A stretch of 64,000 bases of DNA from positions 278,767,524-278,831,523 of the forward strand of contig NC_080540.1 in NCBI RefSeq assembly GCF_028640845.1, in the 5' to 3' direction. Shown piece after piece: positions 9,401-19,839 of the stretch. The translations under genes were made by a program, and so were the position numbers. Numbering within the stretch: position 1 is the stretch's first letter; each line of letters opens with the position of its first letter. Under the pieces are notes generated by a model. The model had not been told where the DNA came from, searched no databases, and saw nothing but the letters and a program-made list of their open reading frames with translations. The stretch comes from Ahaetulla prasina. Taxonomy: Eukaryota > Chordata > Lepidosauria > Squamata > Colubridae.

Positions 9401-10325
9401 GGCCAAAATGTGGCAGGGGTCCATACCACACTCCTTGATGTGACGTCAGCATTGGCCAGCGAATTCGCTGACGTTTTCGAAGACGCCCTGGGTAAATATA
9501 ATGGAACCCCAGTGTCCCTTCACCTTGACCCCCAGGTCCAGCCAGTTCGATTGAAGCCGAGAAGGGTCCCCTTAGCACTCCGACCGAGAGTAGATGCACA
9601 ACTGGATAAATTGATAGCCCAGGCCATTTTGGTTGCCATTGATCATGCTAAGTGGAAACCCCATTGTAATCCCCTGAAGCGGACGGATCCATACGGATCT
9701 GTGCGGACTATAAGGGACGATTAATAAAGCGCTCCAAGCCAACCCGTACCCTGTCCCAGTGGTGCAACACTTGCTCCACTCCTGGGACAGGGCGAGTTGC
9801 AAAGTTAGACTTGGCACAGGCCTATCAACAGCTTCCGGTGGATGAGGAGGCGGCCATCGCGCAGACAATCGTCACCCACGGGAGCTTTCAAGTGTACGAC
9901 TCCAATTGAGTCAGTGTAGCACCAGGGATATTCAGGGACTCATGGGCGGTTGCTCTATGGCCTCCCCGGTGTTATTCCTTACTTTGATGACGTTCTGGTG
10001 TCAGGGAAGGACCTCCCAGAACTAGTCACCAAGGTAAAGGCTGTGTTGGGCCGTTTCCGCCAGGCGGGGTTGAAGCTACGGAGGGACAAATGCAGGATCG
10101 GAGTGCCCCAAGTTGAATTCTTAGGGTTCCTTGTGGATGCTCGCGGCATTGGCCAGCCCCTCGAAGGTCGAAGCAATCCGAAATGCCCCCACGCCCACTT
10201 CTAAGGCCGAGCTCCAAGCGTTCTTAGGCCTCCTAAATTTCTCGCTATATTCCTTCCCCACAAAGCGGCGGTGGCGAGCCACTCCATCGCCTCCTAGGCG
10301 CAGGCACACCTTGGAATTGGTCTAA
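9401..10325 (+). pseudogene. Reverse transcriptase of Ty3/gypsy pol, multiply frameshifted
   Basis: The frame 9410-9724 (104 aa) covers the RT N-terminus: SEFADVFED, then PVRLKPRRVPLALR, then a block beginning LDKLIAQ. The next motifs occur in shifted frames: a DYKGTINKALQANPYPVP region at 9710-9760, the motif A-like KLDLAQAYQQLPV at about 9805-9840, and the catalytic YFDD (Y/F-x-D-D) at about 9980-9992 in the 84-aa frame 9950-10204. EFLGFLVD at about 10120-10145 is the end-of-palm motif. At least three one-base shifts and one in-frame stop separate these. All catalytic blocks remain recognisable in the correct order. Confidence 0.85.
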
Positions 10326-10740
10326 AGCCGCAGCAGCTTCCTTGAAGCTGTCAAGCGGCTCTAACATCTTCCGCTGTCCTGGTGCAATACAATGAAAAGC
10401 TCCCCTAACGCTCACTTGCGGCGCCTCGCCATTTGGGGTTGGGGCTGTTCTCAGCCACCTATTCCCAAATGGGTGGAGGCACCATAGCGTTCTACTCGCA
10501 CTCTCTCCAGCTGAGCGAAACTATAGTCAGCTGGATGAGAAACTCTTACAGTGTCGCAGGAATCAAAGATTCCACGACTATCTATCTGACGATTTTTTCC
10601 TGGTCACTGACCATAAGCCCCTGTTAGGGTTACTGGCCAGTGACCGCGCAACCCGCAAATATTGTCACGCGCATGTCGCGGTGGGTGAAATTCCTTGCGC
10701 GTATTCATACCAACTGAGGCACAAGCCAGGCAGCGCCATA
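10326..10740 (+). pseudogene. RNase H domain of Ty3/gypsy pol, frameshifted
   Basis: A block reading FGVGAV-like (10430-10450), then IAFYSHSLQLSET (10487-10530) and TDHKPLLGLL (about 10605-10640) are the conserved RNase H elements. A YSYQLRHKPG reading (10702-10735) is the connection to integrase. The blocks are split over three frames. The domain would degrade RNA in the RNA:DNA hybrid. Confidence 0.75.
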
Positions 10741-11685
10741 GGACGCATGAGCGCCCTCAGCCGCTGCCCCCTCCCAGCAACGGTCGTCGACCCGGCCCCA
10801 GCCCTGCCGGTGCTTCTGATAGAGGAGTCTAACTCCCCCATCTCCGCACTGGATGTCTCCCGTGAGTCCGCCAAGGACCCGGTACTGGTGCAAGTCCTCG
10901 ACTGGGCCCGCAGGGGCTGGCCGCAAGGAGCTGTGGGACCCGAGTTTCTACCATATACCCGCAGACAAGGGGAACTGTCAGTGCATAAGGGGTGCCTACT
11001 CTGGGGGAGCAGAGTGGTGATCCCTCCGGCTCTACGCTCTCAGGTGTTAGAATGCCTACACATGGCCCACCCGGGCATAGGGAGAATGAAGGCTCTAGGT
11101 CGCAGCTATGTCTGGTGGCCGAAGCTAGACCACGACATAGAAAATTGGGTTGGACGCTGCCAGCAATGCCAGGGCTCCAGGGCTGTAGCCCCTGCTGCGC
11201 TGGTCCGGGATTGGGAGATGCCCCGGGGACCGTGGGCAAGGATCCATTTAGATCTCGCCGGTCCTTTTCTAGGGAAAACGTTTTTGGTGGTGGTGGACGC
11301 GTATTCTAAGTGGGTTGAAATATTCCTACTGCAATCCACCACCACAGACACTATAGTCCGGATCTTAGGCAGGTTGTTTGCAACGTTCGGTCTCCCAGAC
11401 GTGTTGGTCACGGATAATGGGCCTCAATTCTCCTCAGCGTCGTTCCTGCACTTTCTAGCGGTCCACGGGGTGCGGCATGCCCCCACGGCCCCTTATCACC
11501 CGGCGGCGAATGGAATGGCAGAACGGGCCGTAAGATCAGCCAAGGAGGCTTTAGGCCGTCTAGGCACCTCCAACTGGCAACAGAATGTAAATAGGTATTT
11601 GATGGCCCAACATACTACCCCGTGCCAGGTCACCAAGATGAGCCCGGCAGAGTTGCTAATGGGGCGCCGGTTGAGAACTGTGTGA
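10681..11685 (+). CDS. Integrase of Ty3/gypsy pol (334-codon open frame)
   Basis: This is the longest intact piece of the element. The first ~25 residues belong to the RNase H tail, so the ATG at 10681 is not a true start. The zinc-binding HHCC domain is H127, H130, C160 and C163 (LHMAHPG ... RCQQC). The catalytic triad is D191 (IHLDLAGPF), D245 (VTDNGPQF) and E281 (NGMAERAV), with the canonical D,D(35)E spacing. The frame ends near a MSPAELLMGRR-like motif typical of gypsy integrases. The enzyme joins element cDNA to the host chromosome, consistent with the 5-bp target duplication. All metal-binding residues are present. Confidence 0.92.
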   Translation: MGEIPCAYSYQLRHKPGSAIGRMSALSRCPLPATVVDPAPALPVLLIEESNSPISALDVSRESAKDPVLVQVLDWARRGWPQGAVGPEFLPYTRRQGELSVHKGCLLWGSRVVIPPALRSQVLECLHMAHPGIGRMKALGRSYVWWPKLDHDIENWVGRCQQCQGSRAVAPAALVRDWEMPRGPWARIHLDLAGPFLGKTFLVVVDAYSKWVEIFLLQSTTTDTIVRILGRLFATFGLPDVLVTDNGPQFSSASFLHFLAVHGVRHAPTAPYHPAANGMAERAVRSAKEALGRLGTSNWQQNVNRYLMAQHTTPCQVTKMSPAELLMGRRLRTV

Positions 11686-12256
11686 CGGTTGCACCCACCT
11701 ACATGCGGGCTCAAGAGCCCAATATAAGGGCCCGGCGTTCAGTCTGGGGATCCTATATTTGCGCAGAATTATGGGGAAGATGAAAAGTGGTTACCAGGGC
11801 ACATCATTACATTGACTGGACCATACTCTTATAGGGTCCAGCTCACAGACGGACGAGTGTGGCGGCGGCACATCAACCAAATAAGGCGCAGAACAACCGA
11901 GGAGGTGGGCCAACAACGACAACAAATTCAGCCGCCCACTCAGGCTGAGGCCACCACTCAAATCGAGCCACCAATCGAGCAGGCCTCGCCGATAATAAAG
12001 CCGCTCGATCCCCAGAACTTCCCGGCAAACCGGCCATCGACACACATTCCCGGGGCGTTCTCGGCGGCTGACGTACCTGCTCATCCATTGGGTCCAACAT
12101 CTGAAGGCCTGGCTCCTCCTACGCCGACATCCGCGCCAACGATCCTTCAGAGCTGGTCCCCAGCTCCTCCCTCGACTACTCCACCTCCAGGACTGAGGCG
12201 TTCGGGGCGGAGCCGACGCCGGCCAGCGTATCTGGCCGACTACGCATGCGCGATCT
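11686..12256 (+). pseudogene. Integrase C-terminal GPY/F module and Pro-rich tail
   Basis: After the integrase frame closes, the reading resumes at 11812 with TGPYSYRVQLTDGRVWRRHI, the GPY/F module of Ty3/gypsy integrases. A long Gln/Pro/Thr/Ser-rich tail follows, ending in RRSGRSRRRPAYL. There is no chromodomain. The frame runs on into the 3' LTR to 12318. A frameshift separates it from the catalytic core. Confidence 0.75.
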
Positions 12257-12269
12257 GGGGGTTGAGGGG
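12257..12269 (+). promoter_or_regulatory. Polypurine tract
   Basis: GGGGGTTGAGGGG directly abuts the 3' LTR, where plus-strand DNA synthesis is primed. Two thymines interrupt it. Confidence 0.65.
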
Positions 12270-12556
12270 TGTTAAGTCCTCGCGGCTACGTCCTGTCTGC
12301 CCCAGCAAAGCCGATTAGCCGCGTGCTGATTGGTGGAGGCGCAAGCAACAAGGAAGAGCGGGAACCAGGAAGAGCCGTCATTGGCTTCCCATTTTGACAG
12401 CTACTTCTATATAGCTGTCAACTGCGCGCCTCTCCTCAGAAGCGTTCTAACGAGTTGTTGAAGTGTTAGCATTGTCTCTGTTCTGTTAATGGCCAATAAA
12501 GTTGGAGTTAAGGCAGTCTCGCCTCTGTCCTTATTGGGCCGGTCTCGGATCTAACA
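12270..12556 (+). mobile_element. 3' LTR of Ty3/gypsy element (287 bp)
   Basis: TGTTAAG...CTAACA. It matches the 5' LTR except for one G/A difference (near 12471). It is followed at 12557-12561 by the target duplication GGTTG. Confidence 0.95.
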
Positions 12557-12975
12557 GGTTGCAGAACCAAACCAGACAGTTATAGAGGTGCAAATGACAG
12601 ACTCAATAATTCCTCTGTAGAACTGGATCAGCAGCGCCTTGGGCAGTTTAGCTTTCTGACTTGGCGCAGAAAGAACATTCTTTGTTGTCCTTTTTTGATG
12701 ATGTTTTTGATGTTAGTTGTCCATTTTAGATCTTGCGATATGGTAGAACCTAGAAATTTGAAGGTCTCTACTGTTGATACTATGTTGTCTAGTATTGTAA
12801 GAGGTGGAAGTATGGAAGGGTTTCTCCTAAAGTCTACCACCATTTCTACCTGTGTTCAGTTCCATATAGTTCCGGTTGCACCATGAGGCTAGTTGTTCAA
12901 CCTCCCGTCTGTATGCGGATTCATCATTGTCTCGAATGAGACCAATCACTATGCCTGCCTCGGAGTTCTCATTGT
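12557..12975 (-). mobile_element. CR1/L3-like LINE, RT C-terminal part (left half of interrupted copy)
   Basis: The minus-strand frame 12843-12628 reads MVVDFRRNPSILP ... FKFLGSTISQDLKW ... QQRMFFLRQ, the classic stretch after the RT palm in CR1-superclade LINEs. Upstream (to about 12970) the reading REVEQLASWCNRN continues in another frame. Downstream it reaches TSITVWFGSAT at the gypsy target site and resumes at 7818. The copy is 5'-truncated near 12975. Confidence 0.85.
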
Positions 12976-13374
12976 TGGGGATGTATTACTTGGAACCTTG
13001 ACAGCAACACTATCTCAGTCCTGAGGCAGAGTACCTTGAGGAAGAGCTTGAAGACAGATATGTCCACAAATATGTATATAAATATGCACATATACATTTT
13101 CTTATCATCTACTTATCATCTTCATCATCTGCTATGATGAAGTCAGATGATGCCTGCTTTGAATGCACTGTTTTTTTAATTAAGCAAAAATTGCTTAATT
13201 TTTTCTTGAGCACAAAATATTTCCCTAGTTTCTTGACCACACTTGAACTGGCTTTGAATACCTTTTTAAAAAAAAGAAAACAGCACTCATTGCGAGTTTA
13301 AAGCCTTCAATGTCCAGAGCATTTTATGAAATATTAAAAGTAAATGCAAAATGTATCAGGGAGCACCATAATTC
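12976..13374. other. No recognised feature
   Basis: AT-rich DNA with a short ATCATCT-rich patch near 13105-13135. No coding or repeat signature seen. Confidence 0.35.
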
Positions 13375-13630
13375 AATCAATCAGCATAGAGCTGGCAGCG
13401 ACCATGAAGGTCTTCTAGTCCTGCTCAAGCAGGAGACCCTATACACGAGTCTCCTATACACCCACTCCAGACAGATGGCTGTCCAATCTCTTCTTAAAAA
13501 CATCCAGTGATGAAGCCCCCACAACTTCTGAAGGCAAAGCTGTTCCACTGGTTAATTGTCCTCACGGTTAGGAAGTTTCTCCTTAATTTCCAAGTTGCTT
13601 CTCTCCTTGCTTAGTTTCCATCCATTGTTT
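13375..13630 (-). mobile_element. CR1 LINE 3' fragment
   Basis: The plus strand reads the complement of the CR1 3' region: GAAGGTCTTCTAGTCC..., then GGCTGTCCAATCTCTTCTTAAAAA and CTGTTCCACTGGTTAATTGT. The same sequence recurs at 38305, 47600 and 62520. The GGTCTTCTAGTCCAACCCC motif is the vertebrate CR1 hallmark. No terminal microsatellite is retained. Confidence 0.75.
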
Positions 13631-13714
13631 CCTTTATAGAATTTTATACAATAATTCAATTATGGAACACAGAAAACATCCTCAATAGAAGCATTTTTGC
13701 GATGAAAGCCTATA

Positions 13715-14048
13715 AAATTGTTGCCAATTGTTGTTGTTAGTTGCGAAGTCATTTCTGACCCATGGACAACGTTCTTCCAGGCCTTCCTGTCCTCTACCAT
13801 CCTCTGGAATCAATTTAAGCTCATGCCGACTGCTTCAGTGACTCCATCCAGCCACCTCATTCTATGTCGTCCCGTTCTTCTTTTGCCCTCAATCTTTTCC
13901 AGCATTAGGCTCTTCTCCAATGAGTCCTTCCTTCTCATTAAGTGGCCAAAATATTTGAGTTTCATCTTCAAGATCTGGCCTTCTAAAGAGCAGTCAGGGT
14001 TGATCTCCTCTAGGACTGATTGGTTCGATCGCCTTGCAGTCCAAGGGA
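13715..14048 (-). mobile_element. BovB (RTE) LINE, RT C-terminus and 3' end
   Basis: The minus-strand frame 14136-13810 contains PWTARRSNQSVLEEINPD, then ILKMKLKYFGHLMRRKDSLE and RMRWLDGVTEAVGMSLN, the diagnostic C-terminal motifs of BovB. The plus-strand copy at 62839-63555 shows the same order. The element ends at TTGTTGTTGTTAG (13723-13735), the complement of BovB's CAA-rich end. It is probably the 3' part of the element whose 5' part is at 14366-15890; the RT core is missing. Confidence 0.85.
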
Positions 14049-14214
14049 TTTGCAGGAGTGCAAGTGGAACAACTTGCCTGCAGAAATTGTGAATGCTCCA
14101 ACACTGGAAATTTTTAAGAAAATGTTGGATAGCCATTTGTCTGAAATGGTGTAGGGTTTCCTGCCTGGGCAGGGGGTTGGACTAGAAGACCTCCAAGGTC
14201 CCTTCCAACTCTGT
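14049..14214 (+). mobile_element. CR1 LINE 3' end (plus strand) inside BovB remains
   Basis: Reads TTGTGAATGCTCCAACACTGG, GGATAGCCATTTGTCTGAAA and the CR1 terminal block GGTTGGACTAGAAGACCTCC, AAGGTCCCTTCCAACTCTG. It then runs directly into (TTATG)n. It is opposite in strand to the flanking BovB pieces. Confidence 0.75.
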
Positions 14215-14365
14215 TTTATGTTATGTTATGTTATGTTATGTTATGTTATGTTATTTTATGTTATGTTATGTTATGTTATGTTATGTTATGTTATGTTATG
14301 TTATGTTATGTTATGTTATGTTATGTTATGTTATGTTATGTTATGTTATGTTATGTTATGTTATG
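14213..14365 (+). repeat. (TTATG)n microsatellite on CR1 tail
   Basis: About 30 pentamers with one TTATT variant (14251-14255). The 175-aa and similar MLCYVM-type frames here are artefacts of this repeat. Confidence 0.95.
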
Positions 14366-15890
14366 AGTCTTCTCCAATAGCTCCAATTTTCTTGAAGAGA
14401 TCTCTGGACCTCACTATTCTATTGTTTTCTTCTATTTCTTTGCACTGTTCATTTAAGAATGCATTATTATCTCTTCTAGCTATTTTTTGGAATTCTGCAT
14501 TCAACTGGGTGTATTTTTCTCTTTCTCCCTTGCCTTTTGCTTTCCTTCTTTTGTCAGCTATTTGCAAAGCTTCCTCAGACAGCCATTTTGCTTTCTTGCA
14601 TTTCTTTTTCTTTGGGATGGTTTTAGTTGCTACCTCTTGTACAAGGTTGCAAACCTCCATCCATAGTTCTTCAGGCACTCTGTCTATCAGATCTAATTCC
14701 TTAAATCTATTTGTCACCTCTATTGTGTATTCATCAGAGATATGATTTAGTTCATACCTGAGTGGCCTAGTCCTTTTCCCTACTTTCTTCAATTTAATTT
14801 TTCTTCAATTTTTATTGACTGTATAGAGCTTCTCCATCTTTGGCTGCAGAACACATAGTCGATTTGATTTCTGAGTTGACCGTCTGGTGATGTTTATGTG
14901 TAGAGTTGTCTCTTGGGTTGTTGGAAAAGAGTGTTTGCTATGACCATCATGTTATCTTGACAGAATTCTATCAGCTGGTGCCATGCTTCATTTTGTATTC
15001 CAAGACCAAACTTGCCTGATATTCCGTTTATCTTTTGGCTTCCTACATTAGCATTCCAATCCCCCATGATGATAAGGACATCATTTTTTGATGTTAATTC
15101 TATAAGGGGCTGTAGGGCTTCATAGAACTGATCAATTTCATCCTCTTCAGCACCAGTGGTTGGGGCATAGACTTGGATTACTGTGATATTGAATGGTTTG
15201 CCTTGGATTCGAACTGAGATCATTCTTTCATTTTGGGGATTGTATCCCAGTATTGCTTTTCCTACTCTTTTATTGATTATGAAGGCCACTCCATTTCTTC
15301 TGAGGGATTCTTGCCCGCAGTAGTATACCTGATGGTCATCTGAATTAAATTCACCCATTTCTGTCCATTGTAGTTCGCTGATTCCTAAGATGTTGATGTT
15401 CAGTCTTGTCATCTCTTGTTTGACTATGTCCAGCTTGCCTTGATTCATGGATTTTACATTCCAGGTTCCTATGGAGAAAAAAATCATTACAGCATTGGAC
15501 TTTCCTTTCACCACCAGATGCATCCACAGCTGAGCGTCCTTTCGGCTTTGGCCCAGTCGCTTCACTCTTTCTGGTGCTACTAGTACTAGCCCTCTGCTCT
15601 TCCCCAGTAGCATATTGGACACCTTCTGATCTGAGGGACTCATCCTCTGGCGTCATATCTTTTTTCCTTTTGGTACTATTCATGGCAAAGATACTGGAGT
15701 GGGTTGCCATTTCCTTCTCCAGTGGATCAGGTTTTGTCAGAACTCTATGACCTGTCCATCTTGGGTGGCCCTGCACAGCAGAGCTCATAGCTTCATTGAG
15801 CTGCGCAAGCCCCTTCGCCACCACAAGGTAGTAATCCATGAAGGGGTGTTGCCAATTACATTTGAAAATTATAGCCTTCAACAACCTTTT
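14366..15890 (-). pseudogene. BovB (RTE) LINE, endonuclease half
   Basis: The minus-strand frame 15643-14894 (249 aa) holds the AP-like endonuclease: GTWNVKSMNQGK, ILGISELQW (catalytic Glu), YYCGQESLRRNG, VIQVYAPTT and IIMGDWNANVGS. A stop follows LYT at 14894. The linker continues in the frame 14792-14361 (PLRYELN, DLIDRVPEELW, KKKKCKKAKWLSEEAL), ending near LFKKIG. The polymerase core is absent. The 5' leader extends to about 15890 and includes GGAGAAGGAAATGGCAACCC. BovB is known in squamates and ruminants through horizontal transfer. Confidence 0.9.
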
Positions 15891-17320
15891 CCAATCTGCT
15901 GTTTGGTTTGGAGATTATAGAAGTTGACATCGTTTGGGAGAGATGGGTAGATGGAGGACTGTGCATCAACTATATGATGTGCCTCCAAAAATGTGATGCT
16001 GGTTGGTTATATTATATGGACAATACTTATACAGATTGTAATATATACATATTATACATATATGTACAACGACTTGAATATACATTGGGAAAACAACTTA
16101 TTTACTGCAGAATGTTTCCTAAGCATGCAGGACAAGCATTTAGGCATGAAGAACATACATAGAAGGAACAGATTTTACACAATATAGATAAAAACATAAA
16201 TAAATCAGGGTGGGAAGATGACTTTGCTATTTCTTCTCATTGTTTTCTGTGAAAGTTCTTTTAACAGAGATGGACAGTAAACATAAAGTGAGATTATTAA
16301 ATCCAACCATTAGCCTTTCGAATTCAGCCCCAGATTCCCACAAGGTACTTTTGGGAAGCTATAAACAGGCAATTGTTGGGTGTGGTTTTTTTTCTTTCTA
16401 TTCTATTCCTGCCTTAGATACTAACACACATACCATAAACAATGGCATTTATTGTGCCCGTATACTGCCTCCTTTCACACCATGACAAAGATAACAGTCT
16501 GTTTTTTGTTATCTGTCTCTTTTCTAAGGTCACAGTGCCAGCTGCCTCTCTTTACTCTCATGATTTTACCCATGCTTAAGCCCCATCCAACATCATACAT
16601 GTTATTAAACCTCCATAACCTTCCATAACTTTGTGTCATACCTTCAGCATTCATCATTGACAGAAAAGAGATCAAAGCACTTTGATCTTCCTCTGACCAC
16701 AGGGAAGAGCTTTCCAGAATCTCTGTAACATCATCTAGCTTCCAAGAGATTTTTCATCTTCTGAAATTATGGCAAGTTGGGTTCAACACAAAAGATAGTA
16801 AGTTCTTGTGGTTTATTGTAGACCATAACTTAGTACTGGCATTTGTCAATAACGTGATATAAATACTTTTATAAAAGTGGAAATGGCAGTCAGTTCTCTA
16901 ATGCTATTTATTTGTTCATACAAATTCATTCATTGGTTTCTGTGCTGCTGTTGAATGTTTGCTTACATTAGAATCTCTGTGCTGGTTGGTTTGCTCACGC
17001 TTGTATCTCTGTCCTACACTAAAATCTTACATTATAGATGTACAGTATTTCCCCCTTCTTCATTTGAATTGTTCGAATTCTAGCAGATTGTCTCTAGGCT
17101 ATCCACCATGTTTCTTTCTCTTTAGAAAGATCATCCAACCATGCAGATCATCAATCTTTACTATCGGATTTGCTAGCAATAGGTTACTGATTGCATTCAT
17201 AGCACCCCCTGAGCTTGATCATTGATTTTCATCATTTTCTGTGTTTCCTTAATACACTGAGCCATAACCTGAATGAACAGGCTACACACAATGCAAAAAA
17301 TAGTTAATCAAGGTTAAAAG
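15891..17320. other. No recognised feature
   Basis: AT-rich, unique-looking DNA. Short open frames such as 16240-16485 show no recognisable motif. Confidence 0.4.
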
Positions 17321-17424
17321 CAGTGTTTCTCAACCTTGGCAACTTTAAGATGTGTGGACAACTTCCCAGAATCGTGGGAATTGAAGTCCACTCATCTTAA
17401 AGTTGCTAAAATTGAGACACACTG
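17321..17424. mobile_element. Hairpin hAT MITE (104 bp), perfect TSD GTTAAAAG
   Basis: CAGTGTTTCTCAACCTTGGC and its near-complement at the right end form one long inverted repeat. GTTAAAAG flanks both sides (17313-17320, 17425-17432). It belongs to the same family as 19453, 21806, 24409, 28769 and 60759. Confidence 0.9.
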
Positions 17425-18532
17425 GTTAAAAGTAACCAAGTTTGGTATGTTGTCTGTATGTGATCACTTCCTTTTTAGCTGATTTGATGAGTTTTGAATG
17501 AAAGCAACCAACGTGCCACGATATGTAGCCATATCAAACATGTACAGCTTCATAATGTCTTACTCATAATTAAGATCTGCTCCTAAATCACTGCAATATT
17601 TTGCTACTTGGGATCATAACTTCTGGGAAATTTTCCAGATTTATAATCATGAGTCATCCAGTGTCAGAGATGGATCACGGAGATGATTCTATTTTCCCTT
17701 TTCTTCCTTTTTTAATCATCTTCCTTCCTAGAAATCAGAAGGAATATGGTAACATCTTTTTAGAATAACACATTTTATTAAACTTTTCACGACCTCTGCC
17801 TTCTAATAAAATGCGTTACTCTGAAAATGTGGTGCTAGATTTCTTCTAATTTTCTGCTACCTTATACAAACTCAGCTGTCCTCCTATAACGTCTTCATTC
17901 CTATAAGCCCTGCTACAGATTATTTGGAGGTCAGACAAATCCAGTAAATTGTAGCCCACGAAAAAGCTGAGCAACTACCATAACCTGTTCATATATTCAG
18001 TGATACAACAAGCATCAACAAGAAGTTTGTGGAAAGAGCAATCATTTTTGACAGCCTGTCTTTCATAACTCAACGGCAATGTGCATTTGTTTCCGGCTTT
18101 GAAAGAGAATCTACCTCATAATTGAATTTCTTCCATAATTGAGTCAGAAACTGTCAATCCATTCCCAGAAATGCTTGTCATTAGCTTATGAAAAATGAAT
18201 TAAAGTGTTTTGGAGTATGGAAATTCTTTGCCTCCTTACTTATGCTCCAGTCACTAGCACATGAGTCTGTTTGCAAGAACGTGGGCTGGCATCTACAGAA
18301 GAATGCACAGAGATGCAGAAGCTTAATCCTCTCTCCCCCCCACCCTTTAGAGAGCATGCGTCACTTCAAATGACTCTTCTTCAAAGAGTCTCAGCAAACC
18401 TACACACCACTGAGTGTTAAGGATTTACTTAGGTAAGTACTTTCATGAGTTGAAAGCAGCTGAGTGTTCCATTTTCTCTGGATGCCACGTAATTGTCCAG
18501 CCAAAATCAGAATTAGTTTAATACTGTGTTTT
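17425..18532. other. No recognised feature
   Basis: Unique-looking AT-rich sequence without coding signal. Confidence 0.4.
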
Positions 18533-18799
18533 CAGTGGTGGGATTCTATTGGTTCGCCCCGGTTCTGGCGAGCCGATAGCTCTGATGGTGAGCTGAGAGC
18601 GAACCAGTTCGCTCCGACTGTCAGCTGGGCCCTCCTGCCTGTCCCTGCACTATACCTACCTGTATTTGTTCATTTTTAGCCCAGCTGATAGGTGCAGCAG
18701 AGCGGATTGCCGTGCCTCAGCTGCAATGCGCTTGCATGGAGCGCACATTTACATGTGTGCGAAGTGAACCAGTTGTTACACCAGTTAAACGCACCACTG
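18533..18799. mobile_element. Non-autonomous hAT element, same subfamily as 26361
   Basis: Begins CAGTGGTGGGATTC and ends GCACCACTG. The body (CCTGCACTATACCTACC, CCCAGCTGATAGG, GTGCCTCAGCTGC) matches the outer element at 26361-27096. No clear 8-bp target duplication was found. Confidence 0.7.
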
Positions 18800-19452
18800 G
18801 TTTTACTCTGGAATGAGCCTATATGTAAAATAACAAAGGGGCAGAGGAGAGTTTCATGTGCAGATATTTGCTTGAACTAATTGGAAGTGCTAAATAGTGT
18901 GTGGAATTGCTAAGGCAATTATCTCACTTGGCTGTAACTTTGATACTATAAATACAGGTTTTGCCTGTAGGGAAGCACAGAGAAGATAGTCGTCTACTAT
19001 AATTATTTTAGTGGGAGAGGTGCATTTTGTGGGCCACTTTCATGATCGAAAGAATGAAGGCAGATATGTGTCCTTCTCATTCACCTGCTATTCACTTCCT
19101 TCTACAGTCCTTTGGAAATGCATCTGCTAGCACCTCCTGAGCTCCTCTTTGAGAAGTGTCATAACATCCTCTGACCCCAGTTTTGGCATGCAGCAAAATA
19201 TATTGGTTAGACATCCAGTTAGAATTGCATGCAGAGGAATAGAAAGTCATTGAAATTACAACTTAGAGAAGAAATGATATCTTTAATGTATATATCTACA
19301 TGGGCATATTGCATGTATATGCTCAGCATTCCATGACTGTCAACATTTACTGAATATTCCACATCAAAGTTTTCTGTTTGATTTTAGTATTTGTTTCAGA
19401 TGTGCAATGGCATTTTGTATCCAACAGATTTTACTAACAAAGTTAGTTAGAT
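18800..19452. other. No recognised feature
   Basis: Unique-looking DNA; no coding signal seen. Confidence 0.35.
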
Positions 19453-19583
19453 CAGGGGTCTCCAACCTTGGTAACTTTAAGACTTGTGGAGTTCAACTCG
19501 CAGAGTTCCTCAGCCAGCTTTGCTGAGGAACTCTGGGAGTTGAAGTCCACAATTCTTAAAGTTGCCAAGGTTGGAGACCCCTG
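19453..19583. mobile_element. Hairpin hAT MITE (131 bp), perfect TSD AGTTAGAT
   Basis: CAGGGGTCTCCAACC...GGTTGGAGACCCCTG with long internal inverted repeats. AGTTAGAT is exact at 19445-19452 and 19584-19591. Confidence 0.92.
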
Positions 19584-19839
19584 AGTTAGATTAAATAATA
19601 CAATAATATAATATACAAGTTGTCCTTGATGTACAGCCAGAATTGAGCCCAAAATTTATGTTGCTAATTGAGACATTTGTTAAATGAGTTTTGCCCCATT
19701 TTACAACCTTTTTTTGCCAAAGGTATTAAGTGAAACATTGCGGTTGTTAAGTTAGTAACATGGTTGTTAAGTGAATCTGGCTTCCCTATTGACTTTGCTT
19801 GTCAGAAGGTTGCAAAAGTTGATTACATGACTCCAAAAC

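Larger units (their letters stand above)
7819..12556 (+). mobile_element. Ty3/gypsy LTR retrotransposon, probably Mag-like (4738 bp)
   Basis: Order LTR, PBS, gag, protease, RT, RNase H, integrase, PPT, LTR marks the Metaviridae type. Termini, 5-bp target duplication and near-identical LTRs show a complete recent insertion. The probable tRNA-Ser primer, the lack of a chromodomain and the GPY/F tail suggest the Mag clade, but a tree is needed. No env-like frame follows integrase. It sits inside a minus-strand L3-like LINE. Confidence 0.9.

Noticed and set aside
10681..11685. Integrase as a domesticated host gene
   Set aside because: It lies in order within an LTR element with near-identical LTRs; the other pol domains are present around it.
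14218..14745. 175-aa plus-strand open frame beginning MLCYVMLCYVM
   Set aside because: The first third is the (TTATG)n array and the rest is antisense to the BovB linker; not a gene.
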